Notes: a model not told the origin generated them from the sequence alone. A stretch of 64,000 bases of DNA from Barrientosiimonas humi (GCF_006716095.1 NZ_VFOK01000001.1:3193375-3257374), one strand, 5' to 3'. Shown: positions 27,369 to 35,893, counted from the stretch's first letter. Program-made: numbers and translations.

Positions 27369-28613
27369 ATGACGACGACGTCGTCGCACCGGGAGCGCAC
27401 CGAGTCCGGTGCGCTCCCGGTGCTCTCCCGCCTGGTGTCGGTGCCGAGCGAGGAGTTCGCGCAGCGCATCTGGTCGCGCGAGCCGCTGCTCAGCCGAGCC
27501 GCCGACCTGCCGGGCACCTTCGAGGACCTGTTCAGCGCGGCGGCGGTCGACGAGCTCGTCGCGACGCGCGGGCTGCGCACCCCCTTCCTGCGGATGGCCA
27601 AGGAGGGCAGCACGCTGCCCGAGCGGTCGTTCACCCGCGGCGGCGGCATCGGCGCCGCGGTCGCCGACCAGGCCAGCGACGACGCCGTGCTGCGCCACTT
27701 CAGCGAGGGCGCGACCCTCGTGCTGCAGGGGCTGCACCGCACCTGGGAGCCGATCGTGCGGTTCTCCCAGGACCTGGCCGGCGAGCTCGGCCACCCCGTG
27801 CAGGTCAACGCCTATGTCACCCCGGCGCAGAACACCGGGTTCAGCGACCACTACGACGTGCACGACGTGTTCGTGCTGCAGATCGCCGGCGAGAAGCGGT
27901 GGCGCATCCGCCCGCCGGTGCACGAGCTGCCGCTGCGTGACGAGCCGTGGACGGATCACCGCGCGGCTGTTGAGGAGTCGGCGGCGAGCACCACGCCGCT
28001 CATCGAGACCACCTTCGCCCCGGGCGACTGCCTCTACCTCCCCCGCGGCTTCCTGCACTCCGCGACCGCGGTCGGGGGAACGAGCATCCACCTGACGATC
28101 GGCGTGCACAGCTGGACCCGCCGCCACGTCGCCGACGAGCTGGTGCGCGCCGCCGTGCGCCGGGCGAGCGACGACCCCTCGCTGCGGGCCGCGCTCCCTG
28201 TCGGCACCGACCTGGTCGGTGCGGGCGTCGCGAGCGCCCAGGTCGAGGACGTGCGCGAGGCCCTGCTGCGCGCGCTCGCCGAGGTCGATGCGACCGAGCT
28301 CGCGGCCGGTCTCGCCGGCGCCGCGCGCGCCGCCCAGCGCCCCGCCCCCCTTGCTCCCCTGGCCCAGGCGCACGCCGCCGACGCCGCCGACGAGACCACT
28401 GCGGTCCGGGTGCGCGACCACGTCGCCGCGACGATCGAGCCGGCCGCCGGCGGACGTACGCACCTGCGCAGCCGGGTCGGGTCGCTCCCCCTGGAGCGCG
28501 ACCAGCTCGCTGCCGTCGAGGCGCTGCTGTCGGCCGGCCGCGCCACCGGCGCCGACCTCGGGGTGGCGCTCACCCAGGCGCTGCTGCGCACCGGCGTCGT
28601 GGTGCCCGAGTGA
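27369..28613 (+). CDS. JmjC / cupin-8 Fe(II)/2-oxoglutarate oxygenase
   Basis: A 414-residue protein related to the RoxA/YcfD and MINA53/NO66 ribosomal oxygenases. The facial triad is His161 and Asp163 in SDHYDVHDVFVLQ and a distal His230 in LPRGFLHSATA. The helper segment is GEKRWRIRPP. A C-terminal helical/winged-helix region (about 255-414) matches the dimerisation and wHTH portion of such enzymes. Family members hydroxylate Arg, His or Asp/Asn side chains in proteins. The gene lies between the Asp/Gly repeat peptide (6 bp away) and a sucrase/ferredoxin-like gene (GTGA overlap), so the repeat peptide is the obvious candidate substrate. L16-type ribosomal hydroxylation is the alternative. 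Confidence 0.88.
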   Translation: MTTTSSHRERTESGALPVLSRLVSVPSEEFAQRIWSREPLLSRAADLPGTFEDLFSAAAVDELVATRGLRTPFLRMAKEGSTLPERSFTRGGGIGAAVADQASDDAVLRHFSEGATLVLQGLHRTWEPIVRFSQDLAGELGHPVQVNAYVTPAQNTGFSDHYDVHDVFVLQIAGEKRWRIRPPVHELPLRDEPWTDHRAAVEESAASTTPLIETTFAPGDCLYLPRGFLHSATAVGGTSIHLTIGVHSWTRRHVADELVRAAVRRASDDPSLRAALPVGTDLVGAGVASAQVEDVREALLRALAEVDATELAAGLAGAARAAQRPAPLAPLAQAHAADAADETTAVRVRDHVAATIEPAAGGRTHLRSRVGSLPLERDQLAAVEALLSAGRATGADLGVALTQALLRTGVVVPE

Positions 28614-29557
28614 CCCCCGCCCGCCGCGTGCGGGCCGAGGTGACCGACGACGTCGACGCGGGCCGGGGACCGCACTGCGCCACCCTCGCCCGGCGCCGCG
28701 GCGACCCGATGCTCGGGACCGCCGCCCCCGGCCGTCGCTGGCTGCTGATCGAGCACCCCGCCGGCTGGGCGCGCGCCGCGCTCGACAGCTCCGGCTTCAC
28801 CCCTGCGCTCGCCGACCTGCTGCAGCGGACGGCCCTCGAGATCGGCGGCCGGGTGCTGCTCGTCCGGCGTCCGGGGCGGCGGGCGCACCGCGACGTCACG
28901 GTCGACCCGCTGCGCTGGGCCGTGGTCGACGTCGACGGCAGCCAGCGCTGGGGCACCTGGCGGACCGAGGCCGACCTCGAGGAGGCCGCCTGGGTGCTGC
29001 GCGTCGACGGGCGCCCTGCCGCCGCCGAGACGCACCCGCCGCTGCTGCTGGTCTGCACGCACGGCACCCACGACGTGTGCTGCGCGATGCGCGGCCGCCC
29101 CGTCGCGGCCGCCCTCGCCGCGGCCTGGCCGGAGCAGACCTGGGAGTGCTCGCACGTCGGCGGCGACCGGTTCGCCGCGAACCTGCTGATGCTGCCCGAC
29201 GGCACGGTCTACGGCGGGCTCGACGCGACCGACGCGGTGCAGACGGTGCGTCAGCACCTCGCCGGGGCGGTGAGTCCCGAGCACCTGCGCGGCTTCTCGC
29301 CCTATCCCCCGGTGGTGCAGGCCGCCCTGGCCGCCGTGCTGCGCGAGCGGGGTCCGGCCGCCGCCACCGACGTACGCCCTCGCTCGGTCCACGAGACCGG
29401 CGCCGGCGAGTGGGTGGTCGGCGTGGCCGGACAGGCACCGCTCCCGGCGACCACCACCGTGCGGGTGCGCCGGTCGGTGCAGCCACCGGCGCGACTCACC
29501 TGCGCCGCGCAGCGCGACGAACCGGCGTACGTCTACACCGCCGACGTCGTGGAGTGA
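28610..29557 (+). CDS. sucrase/ferredoxin-like family protein
   Basis: A 315-residue thioredoxin-like ferredoxin protein of the Suc-Fer-like family. The conserved block is CTHGTHDVCCAMRGRPVA, followed by ECSHVGGDRFAANLLMLP and YGGL. The Cys/His set probably ligates a [2Fe-2S] cluster together with upstream Cys23. The GTG start at 28610 overlaps the oxygenase stop. An electron-transfer protein next to an Fe(II) oxygenase is suggestive, though 2-oxoglutarate enzymes do not strictly need a reductase. The stop lies 16 bp from the convergent GbsR-type gene. Confidence 0.88.
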   Translation: MTPARRVRAEVTDDVDAGRGPHCATLARRRGDPMLGTAAPGRRWLLIEHPAGWARAALDSSGFTPALADLLQRTALEIGGRVLLVRRPGRRAHRDVTVDPLRWAVVDVDGSQRWGTWRTEADLEEAAWVLRVDGRPAAAETHPPLLLVCTHGTHDVCCAMRGRPVAAALAAAWPEQTWECSHVGGDRFAANLLMLPDGTVYGGLDATDAVQTVRQHLAGAVSPEHLRGFSPYPPVVQAALAAVLRERGPAAATDVRPRSVHETGAGEWVVGVAGQAPLPATTTVRVRRSVQPPARLTCAAQRDEPAYVYTADVVE

Positions 29558-29573
29558 CGAGAACCGTTGTGGC

Positions 29574-30059
29574 TCAGGCCTTCTCGGGCCCGGATCGGCT
29601 GGCACGCCACCGCTCGAGCAGCGCGGGCAGCTCGGTCTCCATGAACGCGAAGAAGTCGGCCATCTGATCCATCCGCTCCCCCGCGCGCGTGCCGAGGCCG
29701 AGCTCGTCGGCGCCGTGGCGCATGGTGTCGCGCCAGCGCTCGATGACCGAGCCGCGGTGGATGAGCGCTTCGTACCAGATGTCGTTGGTGAGGTTGAAGA
29801 CGTCGCGGCGGCTGCCGAGCGGGCGGGTGCGGCGGATCATCTCGACCTGCTCGAGATAGCGCACCGCGCCGGAGATCGCCGCCGGGCTCGCGTGCAGCAG
29901 CTCGGCCAGCTCGGCGGCGGTGAGCTCGCCCTCGTCGGTGACGACCAGCGCGGCGAAGACCCGCGCGGCCATGCGGTTCATGCCGCTGCGGGCGAACTCC
30001 TCGGCCAGCTGCTCCAGCACCCTGCGGCGCGCTGCGTCGGTGCTGCTGCGGCGTGCCAT
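29574..30059 (-). CDS. GbsR/MarR-type transcriptional regulator
   Basis: A 161-residue winged-helix protein starting at ATG 30059. HTH: GELTAAELAELLHASPAAIS followed by AVRYLEQVEMIRR, typical of GbsR-like ArsR/MarR regulators that control drug or compatible-solute transporters. It is divergent from an ABC exporter with an 87-bp shared upstream region carrying a 20-bp palindrome. Probable repressor of that exporter and possibly of itself. Confidence 0.9.
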   Translation of the reverse strand: MARRSSTDAARRRVLEQLAEEFARSGMNRMAARVFAALVVTDEGELTAAELAELLHASPAAISGAVRYLEQVEMIRRTRPLGSRRDVFNLTNDIWYEALIHRGSVIERWRDTMRHGADELGLGTRAGERMDQMADFFAFMETELPALLERWRASRSGPEKA

Positions 30060-30108
30060 GGCGACGATGGTGCCACAGCGCGTGTCAAGGACCTCAATCG
30101 CTGAAGAA

Positions 30109-30128
30109 GTTTCACAAATCTGTGAAAC
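30109..30128. promoter_or_regulatory. palindromic operator between the GbsR-type and ABC genes
   Basis: GTTTCACAAATCTGTGAAAC has 8-bp perfect arms around a 4-nt centre. It overlaps a likely -35 TTCACA (30111-30116) whose -10 TAGCGT (30134-30139) lies 17 nt downstream. The expected transcription start is at or next to the ATG at 30147, so the ABC mRNA may be leaderless. Confidence 0.75.
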
Positions 30129-30146
30129 CGGAGTAGCGTCGAGACC

Positions 30147-31037
30147 ATGGACAACGCGATCGAGGTGCACGACCTCGGCAAGCGGTTCGGGCCCACGACG
30201 GCTCTCGACGGGCTCGACCTGACCGTGCGCGGCGGCGAGGTGCACGGCTTCCTCGGCCCCAACGGCGCCGGCAAGTCGACGACGATCCGGGTGCTGCTCG
30301 GCCTGCTGCGCGCCGACCGCGGCACCGCCCGGCTGCTCGGCGGCGACCCGTGGAGCCAGGCGCCGCAGCTGCACCGGCGGCTGGCGTACGTCCCCGGAGA
30401 CGTCACGCTGTGGCCGGGCCTCAGCGGCGGCGAGGTGATCGACCTGATGGGGCGGCTGCGCGGCGGTCTCGACGCCCGTCGGCGGGCGAGCCTGCTGGAG
30501 CGGTTCGACCTCGACCCGCGCAAGAAGGGCCGCACCTACTCCAAGGGCAACCGGCAGAAGGTCGCGCTCGTCGCGGCGCTCGCCTCCGACGTCGAGCTGC
30601 TGCTGCTCGACGAGCCCACCAGCGGCCTGGATCCGTTGATGGAGAAGGTGTTTCGCGACTGCATCGCCGAGGAGCGCGAGCGCGGCCGCACCGTGCTGCT
30701 GTCGAGCCACATCCTCTCCGAGGTGGAGCACCTGTGCGACCGGCTGTCGATCATCAAGGACGGCCGCACCGTCGAGACCGGGACCATCGACGAGATGCGC
30801 CACCTCACGGCCAATCGCGTCGTGGTGACCCTGCGCGAGGCGCCGCCCGAGGGGCTCGACCGGCTCCCCGGCGTGCAGCACGTGCAGGTCGACGGTCAGC
30901 GGGTCGCGCTGCAGGTCGACGCGCCCGAGGTGGCGCGCGTGGTGGAGGCGCTGCAGGCGTACGGCATCACGTCGTTGACCAGCGAGCCGCCGAGCCTGGA
31001 AGACCTGTTCCTGTCGCACTACGGGGCGTCGGCATGA
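30147..31037 (+). CDS. ABC transporter ATP-binding protein
   Basis: A 296-residue ATPase. Walker A GPNGAGKST is near 38-46. A modified signature YSKGNRQKV stands in for LSGGQ and is seen in the tetronasin/daunorubicin exporter clade. Walker B is LLLLDEPTSGLDP near 152-164, and the H-loop is SSHILSEVE. The C-terminal 80 residues form the DrrA-type extension. The stop overlaps the permease start (ATGA). It probably energises export of an amphipathic compound. Confidence 0.95.
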   Translation: MDNAIEVHDLGKRFGPTTALDGLDLTVRGGEVHGFLGPNGAGKSTTIRVLLGLLRADRGTARLLGGDPWSQAPQLHRRLAYVPGDVTLWPGLSGGEVIDLMGRLRGGLDARRRASLLERFDLDPRKKGRTYSKGNRQKVALVAALASDVELLLLDEPTSGLDPLMEKVFRDCIAEERERGRTVLLSSHILSEVEHLCDRLSIIKDGRTVETGTIDEMRHLTANRVVVTLREAPPEGLDRLPGVQHVQVDGQRVALQVDAPEVARVVEALQAYGITSLTSEPPSLEDLFLSHYGASA

Positions 31038-32623
31038 GCGACGCCGTCGTCGGCGCGCCCGCGCTGGCGCGGCTGCAGCTGCGCCGCGACCGGCTCTGGT
31101 GGCCGCTGTGGGTCCTGGTCGTCGTCGCGGTCGCGGTGGTCACGCCGACGTCCTACGAGGAGCTGTATCCCGACCCGGCCGCGCGGGCCGACCTCACCCG
31201 CAGCATCGGCGGCAACGGGTCGCTGCTCGCGCTCACCGGCCCGGCGTACGACCTGTCGAACGCGGGTGGGTTCGTCGCCTGGCGGGTGCTCGCCTTCCTG
31301 GCCGCGACGGCCGGGCTCGCCGCGATCCTGTCGGTCGTGCGGCACACCCGCGCCGAGGAGGAGTCCGGGCGCATGGAGCTGCTGCGCTCGGGCGTGCTCG
31401 GCCGGCACACCTCCCTCGCGTCGGCGCTGGCCGGCGTGACCGGGTGGGCGCTCGTGATCGGGGCGCTCACCACGCTCGGGCTGGTCGGGGTCGGGCTGCC
31501 CGTCGCCGGCAGCGCCCTCTTCGGCGCCGGGCTGGGCGCGACCGCGGTGGCGTTCGGCGGGGTCGGGGCGCTCGCGGCCCAGGTCACCGAGCACGCACGC
31601 ACCGCCCGCGGCCTCGCGGGAGCGGTCCTCGGCGTCGCCTACCTGCTGCGCGCGGCGGCCGACGCCTCGCCGTCGCTGTCCGCGCTGGGGTGGGTCTCGC
31701 CGCTGGGCTGGCCGCAGCGCGCCCGGCCGTACGCCGGCGACCGGTGGTGGGTGATCCTGCTGCCCCTGGCGCTGGGCGCGGTCGCCGCGGCCGGGGCGTT
31801 CGTGCTGGAGCGGCGGCGCGACGTCGGCGCGGGACTGGTGGCCGCCCGGCTCGGCCCGGCCGACGGGCGGATGGGCTCGGTCGCCGGACTGGTGGCGCGG
31901 CTGCAGCGCCCGTCGCTGGTCGCCTGGACCGTCGGCATCCTGGTGTTCGCCACCGCGTTCGGCGGGGTCGCACCGGGCCTCGCCGACGTCGTCGACGAGA
32001 ACCCCGGCATGGCCGACGTGCTGCGGCGGATGGGCGGCGAGCAGGGCCTGATGCTCAGCTTCTTCGCCGTCGTCCTGCCGATCCTGCTCGGCGTCGGGAT
32101 GCTGCACGGCGTCGGCGTGCTCGCCCGGCTCGACGGCGAGGAGGAGTCGGGCCGCGCCGAGCTGGTGCTGTCGACCGGCGCCTCGCGCAGGCAGCTGTTC
32201 CTCGCGCACCTGGCCTGGGCGGTGGGTGGCGCGGTGCTGCTCGCGGCGGCGGCCGGGGTCGGCCTGACCGCGGGGTACGCCCTCGCCGGCGGCCGCGAGG
32301 ACCTGGCGAGCGACGTGCTCACGGGGGCGATGACGTACGTCGGGCCGGTGGGGGTCGTCATCGGCGTCACCGCCCTGGTGCTCGGGCTGCGGGCGCGGGG
32401 GACCCGGCTGGGCTGGGCGTACGCCGGGGTCGTGCTGCTGCTGGTGTGGGTCGGCGCGCTGCTGCGCCTGCCCGACGCGGTGCTCGCGATCTCGCCGTTC
32501 GACCACCTGCCCCAGCAGCCCGGCAACCCGGTCGCCTGGACGCCGCTGCTGGTCGAGCTCGCGCTCGCCGCGGCGCTGATGGCGGCCGGGCTCGTGGCCT
32601 ACCGCCGGCGCGACCTGGGCTGA
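31034..32623 (+). CDS. ABC-2 type permease (polyketide-antibiotic exporter family)
   Basis: A 529-residue membrane protein with about 12 helices in two similar halves. Each half has the EEESGR motif after a helix pair (AEEESGRMELLRSG and GEEESGRAELVLSTG), the hallmark of the tetronasin/polyketide exporter permeases. The ATG at 31034 overlaps the ATPase stop. With the ATPase and the divergent GbsR-type regulator it forms a self-contained efflux module. Confidence 0.92.
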   Translation: MSDAVVGAPALARLQLRRDRLWWPLWVLVVVAVAVVTPTSYEELYPDPAARADLTRSIGGNGSLLALTGPAYDLSNAGGFVAWRVLAFLAATAGLAAILSVVRHTRAEEESGRMELLRSGVLGRHTSLASALAGVTGWALVIGALTTLGLVGVGLPVAGSALFGAGLGATAVAFGGVGALAAQVTEHARTARGLAGAVLGVAYLLRAAADASPSLSALGWVSPLGWPQRARPYAGDRWWVILLPLALGAVAAAGAFVLERRRDVGAGLVAARLGPADGRMGSVAGLVARLQRPSLVAWTVGILVFATAFGGVAPGLADVVDENPGMADVLRRMGGEQGLMLSFFAVVLPILLGVGMLHGVGVLARLDGEEESGRAELVLSTGASRRQLFLAHLAWAVGGAVLLAAAAGVGLTAGYALAGGREDLASDVLTGAMTYVGPVGVVIGVTALVLGLRARGTRLGWAYAGVVLLLVWVGALLRLPDAVLAISPFDHLPQQPGNPVAWTPLLVELALAAALMAAGLVAYRRRDLG

Positions 32624-32633
32624 GCACGACGAA

Positions 32634-32675
32634 GACGCGCGGGGCGGACAGGAGATCCTGCCCGCCCCGCGCGTC
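32634..32675. terminator. bidirectional terminator
   Basis: GACGCGCGGGGCGG / CCGCCCCGCGCGTC arms (14 bp, perfect) extend past one mismatch into CAGG/CCTG. The element lies between the convergent permease and the gene ending at 32693. Confidence 0.85.
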
Positions 32676-32692
32676 TGTGCGTCGGGCGCGGC

Positions 32693-33379
32693 TCAGTCGC
32701 GCAGCGTGCTCTGCGCCTTCGCCTCGGTGTCACCGACCAGGTCGTCGACCTTGGCCTGGGTGGTGCCCGCGGCGGTCTGCGACGGGGTGGCGGTGGTGAC
32801 CTGCTGGGCCTGCTTCTTCTGCTGGCCCTGGTAGTACAGGTAGCCCGCGCCCGCGAGGCCCGCGAGGCCGAGCAGGATCAGGAAGCCGCCGCGCTTCTTC
32901 TGCTTGACCAGGTCGGGGGCGACCTTGGCGACCTGCTCCTGCGCCGGCTCGGGCAGCTTGTGCACGGCGGCCGTGGTGCCGGCGGTGGCCGCGGCGAGGG
33001 CCTGCTGGATGCGCGGCATCCACTCGTCGTTGAACAGGCTGGTCGCCTGGTCGCGGGTGATGCCGGCGGCCTCGGCGGTCTTGTCGCGCGCGGTCGACAG
33101 CGAGTCGCTGCGGTCGACGGTGTCGGCGACCTTCTCGGCGGCCGGCGCGGTGAACGCGGCGAACCGGGCGCGGCCGGTCGAGGCCTTGCTCTTGGCCGAG
33201 TCCTTCAGCCCATCGGTGTCGACGTCGTGCGCCGCGTCGCGCAGGTCGCTGGCCTTCTCGCTGACCGTGTCCTTGACCTGGTTGAGGGCCTCGGAGTCCT
33301 CGAGCTTGCCCTTGACGGTGTCGAGGATGTCGTGGGCCTTGTCGGCCACCTTCTCCGAACGGGACTTGGTGAAGCGCAT
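32693..33379 (-). CDS. amphipathic-helix membrane-associated protein, hypothetical
   Basis: A 228-residue protein starting MRFTKSRSEKVADKAHDIL. The first 150 residues are Ala/Lys/Asp-rich heptad-like helices (LEA/apolipoprotein-like, with EKVADTVDRSDSLS). One membrane helix follows (GGFLILLGLAGLAGAGYLYY, about 166-185), then a short Gln/Thr-rich tail. It resembles YtxH-type stress proteins in composition only. Function unknown. Confidence 0.8.
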   Translation of the reverse strand: MRFTKSRSEKVADKAHDILDTVKGKLEDSEALNQVKDTVSEKASDLRDAAHDVDTDGLKDSAKSKASTGRARFAAFTAPAAEKVADTVDRSDSLSTARDKTAEAAGITRDQATSLFNDEWMPRIQQALAAATAGTTAAVHKLPEPAQEQVAKVAPDLVKQKKRGGFLILLGLAGLAGAGYLYYQGQQKKQAQQVTTATPSQTAAGTTQAKVDDLVGDTEAKAQSTLRD

Positions 33380-33570
33380 GAGTGGTGTCCTCCTCTGGAC
33401 GATGACTGGTCCTCATCCTGCCTGCTGACTTGCAGCGGTGCCACCTCGCTCACCCTGCCGGGTGGGCGGGTGCGGTCCTGCGCCGGGGGCGGGTCGGGCG
33501 TACGTCGGGGGTGGCCAGGCGCGCCCCGACCGCACAGGAACGGCACAGCCCCGCGTGACAGACTGACGCC

Positions 33571-34092
33571 ATGAAGGCGACGCTGCACACGAACAAGGGC
33601 CCGATCACCGTCACGCTCTTCCCCGACCAGGCACCCAAGACCGTCGAGAACTTCGTCGGCCTGGCCACCGGCCAGAAGGAGTACCGCGACGACGCCGGCC
33701 GCACCAACCCGACCCCGTTCTACGACGGGCTCGGCTTCCACCGCATCATCCCCGGCTTCATGATCCAGGGCGGCTGCCCGCTCGGCCAGGGCACCGGCGG
33801 CCCGGGCTACGAGTTCGACGACGAGATCTCCCCCGACCTGAACTTCTCCGCGCCCTACATGCTCGCCATGGCCAACGCCGGCAAGCGCGGCGGCCGCGGC
33901 ACCAACGGCTCGCAGTTCTTCATCACCGTGGGCCCGACCACCTGGCTGCAGGGCAAGCACACGATCTTCGGCGAGGTCACCGACCAGGCCGGCCGCGACG
34001 TGGTCGACGCCATCGCCGGCGTGCAGACCGGCGCGCAGGACCGCCCGGTCGACCCGGTGGTCATCGAGCGCGTGACCATCGACGAGGAGTAG
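33571..34092 (+). CDS. ppiA: peptidyl-prolyl cis-trans isomerase (cyclophilin)
   Basis: A 173-residue cytoplasmic cyclophilin that speeds Xaa-Pro isomerisation. Active-site residues are visible in FHRIIPGFMIQGG (Arg, Phe, Gln), the GTNGSQFFIT segment, and WLQGKHTIFGEV (Trp/His). There is no signal peptide. The position near the origin upstream of a rhomboid gene and crgA is typical for actinobacteria. The rhomboid gene begins 10 bp downstream. Confidence 0.95.
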   Translation: MKATLHTNKGPITVTLFPDQAPKTVENFVGLATGQKEYRDDAGRTNPTPFYDGLGFHRIIPGFMIQGGCPLGQGTGGPGYEFDDEISPDLNFSAPYMLAMANAGKRGGRGTNGSQFFITVGPTTWLQGKHTIFGEVTDQAGRDVVDAIAGVQTGAQDRPVDPVVIERVTIDEE

Positions 34093-34102
34093 ATCCCGTC
34101 TG

Positions 34103-35029
34103 ATGTCTGACCCGCGCGACGCCTCGCCGCCCGCCACCGGAGCGGGCGGCGAGGCGTCCTCGTCCCCGGTCTGCCCGCGTCACCCCGACCGGGTGTCCTA
34201 CGTGCGCTGCCAGCGCTGCGAGCGACCGATGTGCCCCGACTGCCAGCGCCAGGCGTCGGTCGGCAGCCAGTGCGTCGACTGCGTGAACGAGTCGGCGCGC
34301 GCGATGCCCCGCGTGCGCACGGTGTTCGGCGGCGACGCCTCCGACGGCAAGCCGCTCGTGACGTACACGATCATCGCGATCACCGCGCTGGTCTACCTCG
34401 GGCAGCTGCTGTCGCCGCGCGTCGTCGACACGCTGGGCTACGCGGCGGTGCTCGGGGCCGAGCAGCCGTGGCGGATGGTCACGGTCGCGCTCGTGCACGC
34501 GCCGCTCGGCAGCGGCACGGGCATCCTGCACATCCTGATGAACATGTACGCCCTGTGGTTCTGCGGGCAGTACCTCGAGCCGATGCTCGGCCGCGCCCGT
34601 TTCCTGGCGCTGTACGTCATCTCGGCCCTCGGCGGGTCCGTCGGCTACGCCGCGTTCGGGGCGTTCGGGGTGGCCGGCGGCGACGGGAGGCTGTGGCTGA
34701 CCGGCACGGTCGGTGCCTCCGGCGCCGTGTTCGGCCTGTTCGCCGCGGTCGTCATCCTCAACCGGCACCTCGGTCGCGAGGTCGGCCCGATGGTCGGGCT
34801 GATCCTGATCAACATGGCGCTGCCGCTGTGGCTGCCCAACATCGCCTGGCAGGCGCACGTCGGCGGCGCGGTCACCGGCGCCGTGGTCGCCGCGATCATC
34901 GCGGCCCTCGGCCGGGACCGGGCCCGGCTGCAGTGGCCCGCGCTCGGCGGGCTGGTCGTCGGCCTGGTGGCCCTGTCGTACGTCCTCGACGCCTACGTCA
35001 TGTCGCAGGTCCGCGCCCACATCGGCTGA
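34103..35029 (+). CDS. rhomboid family intramembrane serine protease
   Basis: A 308-residue protease with a cytoplasmic Cys/His zinc-binding head (CPRHPDRVSYVRCQRCERPM, then CPDCQRQ and CVDC), followed by about six to seven membrane helices. The catalytic dyad is Ser206 in GTVGASGAVFGLFA and His252 in AWQAHVGGAVTG; HILMNMYALWF is the conserved helix-2 motif. The substrate is unknown. It is probably co-transcribed with ppiA. Confidence 0.94.
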   Translation: MSDPRDASPPATGAGGEASSSPVCPRHPDRVSYVRCQRCERPMCPDCQRQASVGSQCVDCVNESARAMPRVRTVFGGDASDGKPLVTYTIIAITALVYLGQLLSPRVVDTLGYAAVLGAEQPWRMVTVALVHAPLGSGTGILHILMNMYALWFCGQYLEPMLGRARFLALYVISALGGSVGYAAFGAFGVAGGDGRLWLTGTVGASGAVFGLFAAVVILNRHLGREVGPMVGLILINMALPLWLPNIAWQAHVGGAVTGAVVAAIIAALGRDRARLQWPALGGLVVGLVALSYVLDAYVMSQVRAHIG

Positions 35030-35044
35030 GTTACACGCGTGTAG

Positions 35045-35076
35045 TTATCCCCACTGTGGACAACGCCTGTGGATAA
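35045..35076. promoter_or_regulatory. cluster of three DnaA boxes outside oriC
   Basis: TTATCCCCA (35045-35053), TGTGGACAA (35055-35063) and TGTGGATAA (35068-35076) lie within 32 bp, just past the rhomboid stop. The last is a perfect box. Confidence 0.7.
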
Positions 35077-35101
35077 CTTCCGGCGACCCCGAGAACCGCA
35101 A

Positions 35102-35145
35102 CAATGCGCGAGGCGGTCAGGCATGCCTGTCCGCCTCGCGCATTG
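35102..35145. terminator. bidirectional terminator between rhomboid and crgA genes
   Basis: 15-bp perfect arms CAATGCGCGAGGCGG / CCGCCTCGCGCATTG surround an inner CAGGCATGCCTG palindrome. It separates convergent genes. Confidence 0.85.
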
Positions 35146-35216
35146 GTGGTCGTCTCGCGCTGATCCCGGCGCGGTGAGCCGGCGAGCTCAGCCGGAGGAG
35201 GAGACGAGACCGAACG

Positions 35217-35795
35217 TCACTTCCAGCGTGTGGTCATCATGAAGCCGACCATGATCAGGCCGAACCCGATGGCCAGGTTGCCGTAGCCGATGCCCGGGAC
35301 CGGCCAGGTGTTGTCGGGGCCGTCGGACAGGATGTAGAACACCACGATCCACAGCAGCCCGACGACCATCAGGCCCACCATCACCGGCGCCCACCAGGTG
35401 GGGTTCATGCCGGGCAGCGGCTGGGGCCGGTCGCCGCGGCGGCGGGTGCGCTTGGTGGGCGTGACCTTGCCGTCGTCGTCGGCGTCGTCCTTGACCGCGT
35501 CCTCCTTGGCCAGGCCGTCCGTGGCGTCGTCGTCGGCCACGGTGTCCGGCTCGGCGGCGATGCGGCGGTCCCGGTCGGTCTTCTTGGCCTTCGGCGGACG
35601 CGTGCCCTTCCCGCCCTTGGCCGGACGGTCCCCCTTGGACTTGCCCTTGGCCTTGGCGGTGCCCGTGGTCGTCGTCTCCTCGACCTCGACCGTCTCGTCG
35701 ACGGTCGTGCCGTCGGCGTCGGTGCGCTCGACCTCGATCTCGGTGACGTCGTCGGTCGCGTCGACGGGCTTGCGGTTGTCCTTCGACGTTGCCAC
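35217..35795 (-). CDS. crgA: cell division protein CrgA with long N-terminal extension
   Basis: Septation regulator of actinobacteria that interacts with FtsZ/FtsQ/FtsI-type partners. The C-terminal 75 residues are classical CrgA: NPTWWAPVMVGLMVVGLLWI, then FYILSDG and IGFGLIMVGFMMTTRWK, two membrane helices. The N-terminal 115 or so residues are disordered and charged (many Asp, Glu, Lys, Thr), making 192 residues against the usual 85-95. The GTG at 35795 is chosen because AAGGAG lies 6 nt upstream. Confidence 0.92.
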   Translation of the reverse strand: MATSKDNRKPVDATDDVTEIEVERTDADGTTVDETVEVEETTTTGTAKAKGKSKGDRPAKGGKGTRPPKAKKTDRDRRIAAEPDTVADDDATDGLAKEDAVKDDADDDGKVTPTKRTRRRGDRPQPLPGMNPTWWAPVMVGLMVVGLLWIVVFYILSDGPDNTWPVPGIGYGNLAIGFGLIMVGFMMTTRWK

Positions 35796-35893
35796 GCCGC
35801 TCCTTCGGTCGGGGACCGGCAGGGACTCGCCCGGCCGGCGCTGGCTTAGGCTAGAAGGGTAGTTGACCATCCTTGAGCCGGAGCGTCGCCCGT

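Noticed and set aside
26907-28463. 518-codon minus-strand frame opposite the repeat-peptide operon
   Set aside because: Its translation mirrors the Gly-rich repeats and the JmjC gene. The plus-strand genes have RBSs, overlaps and clear domains.
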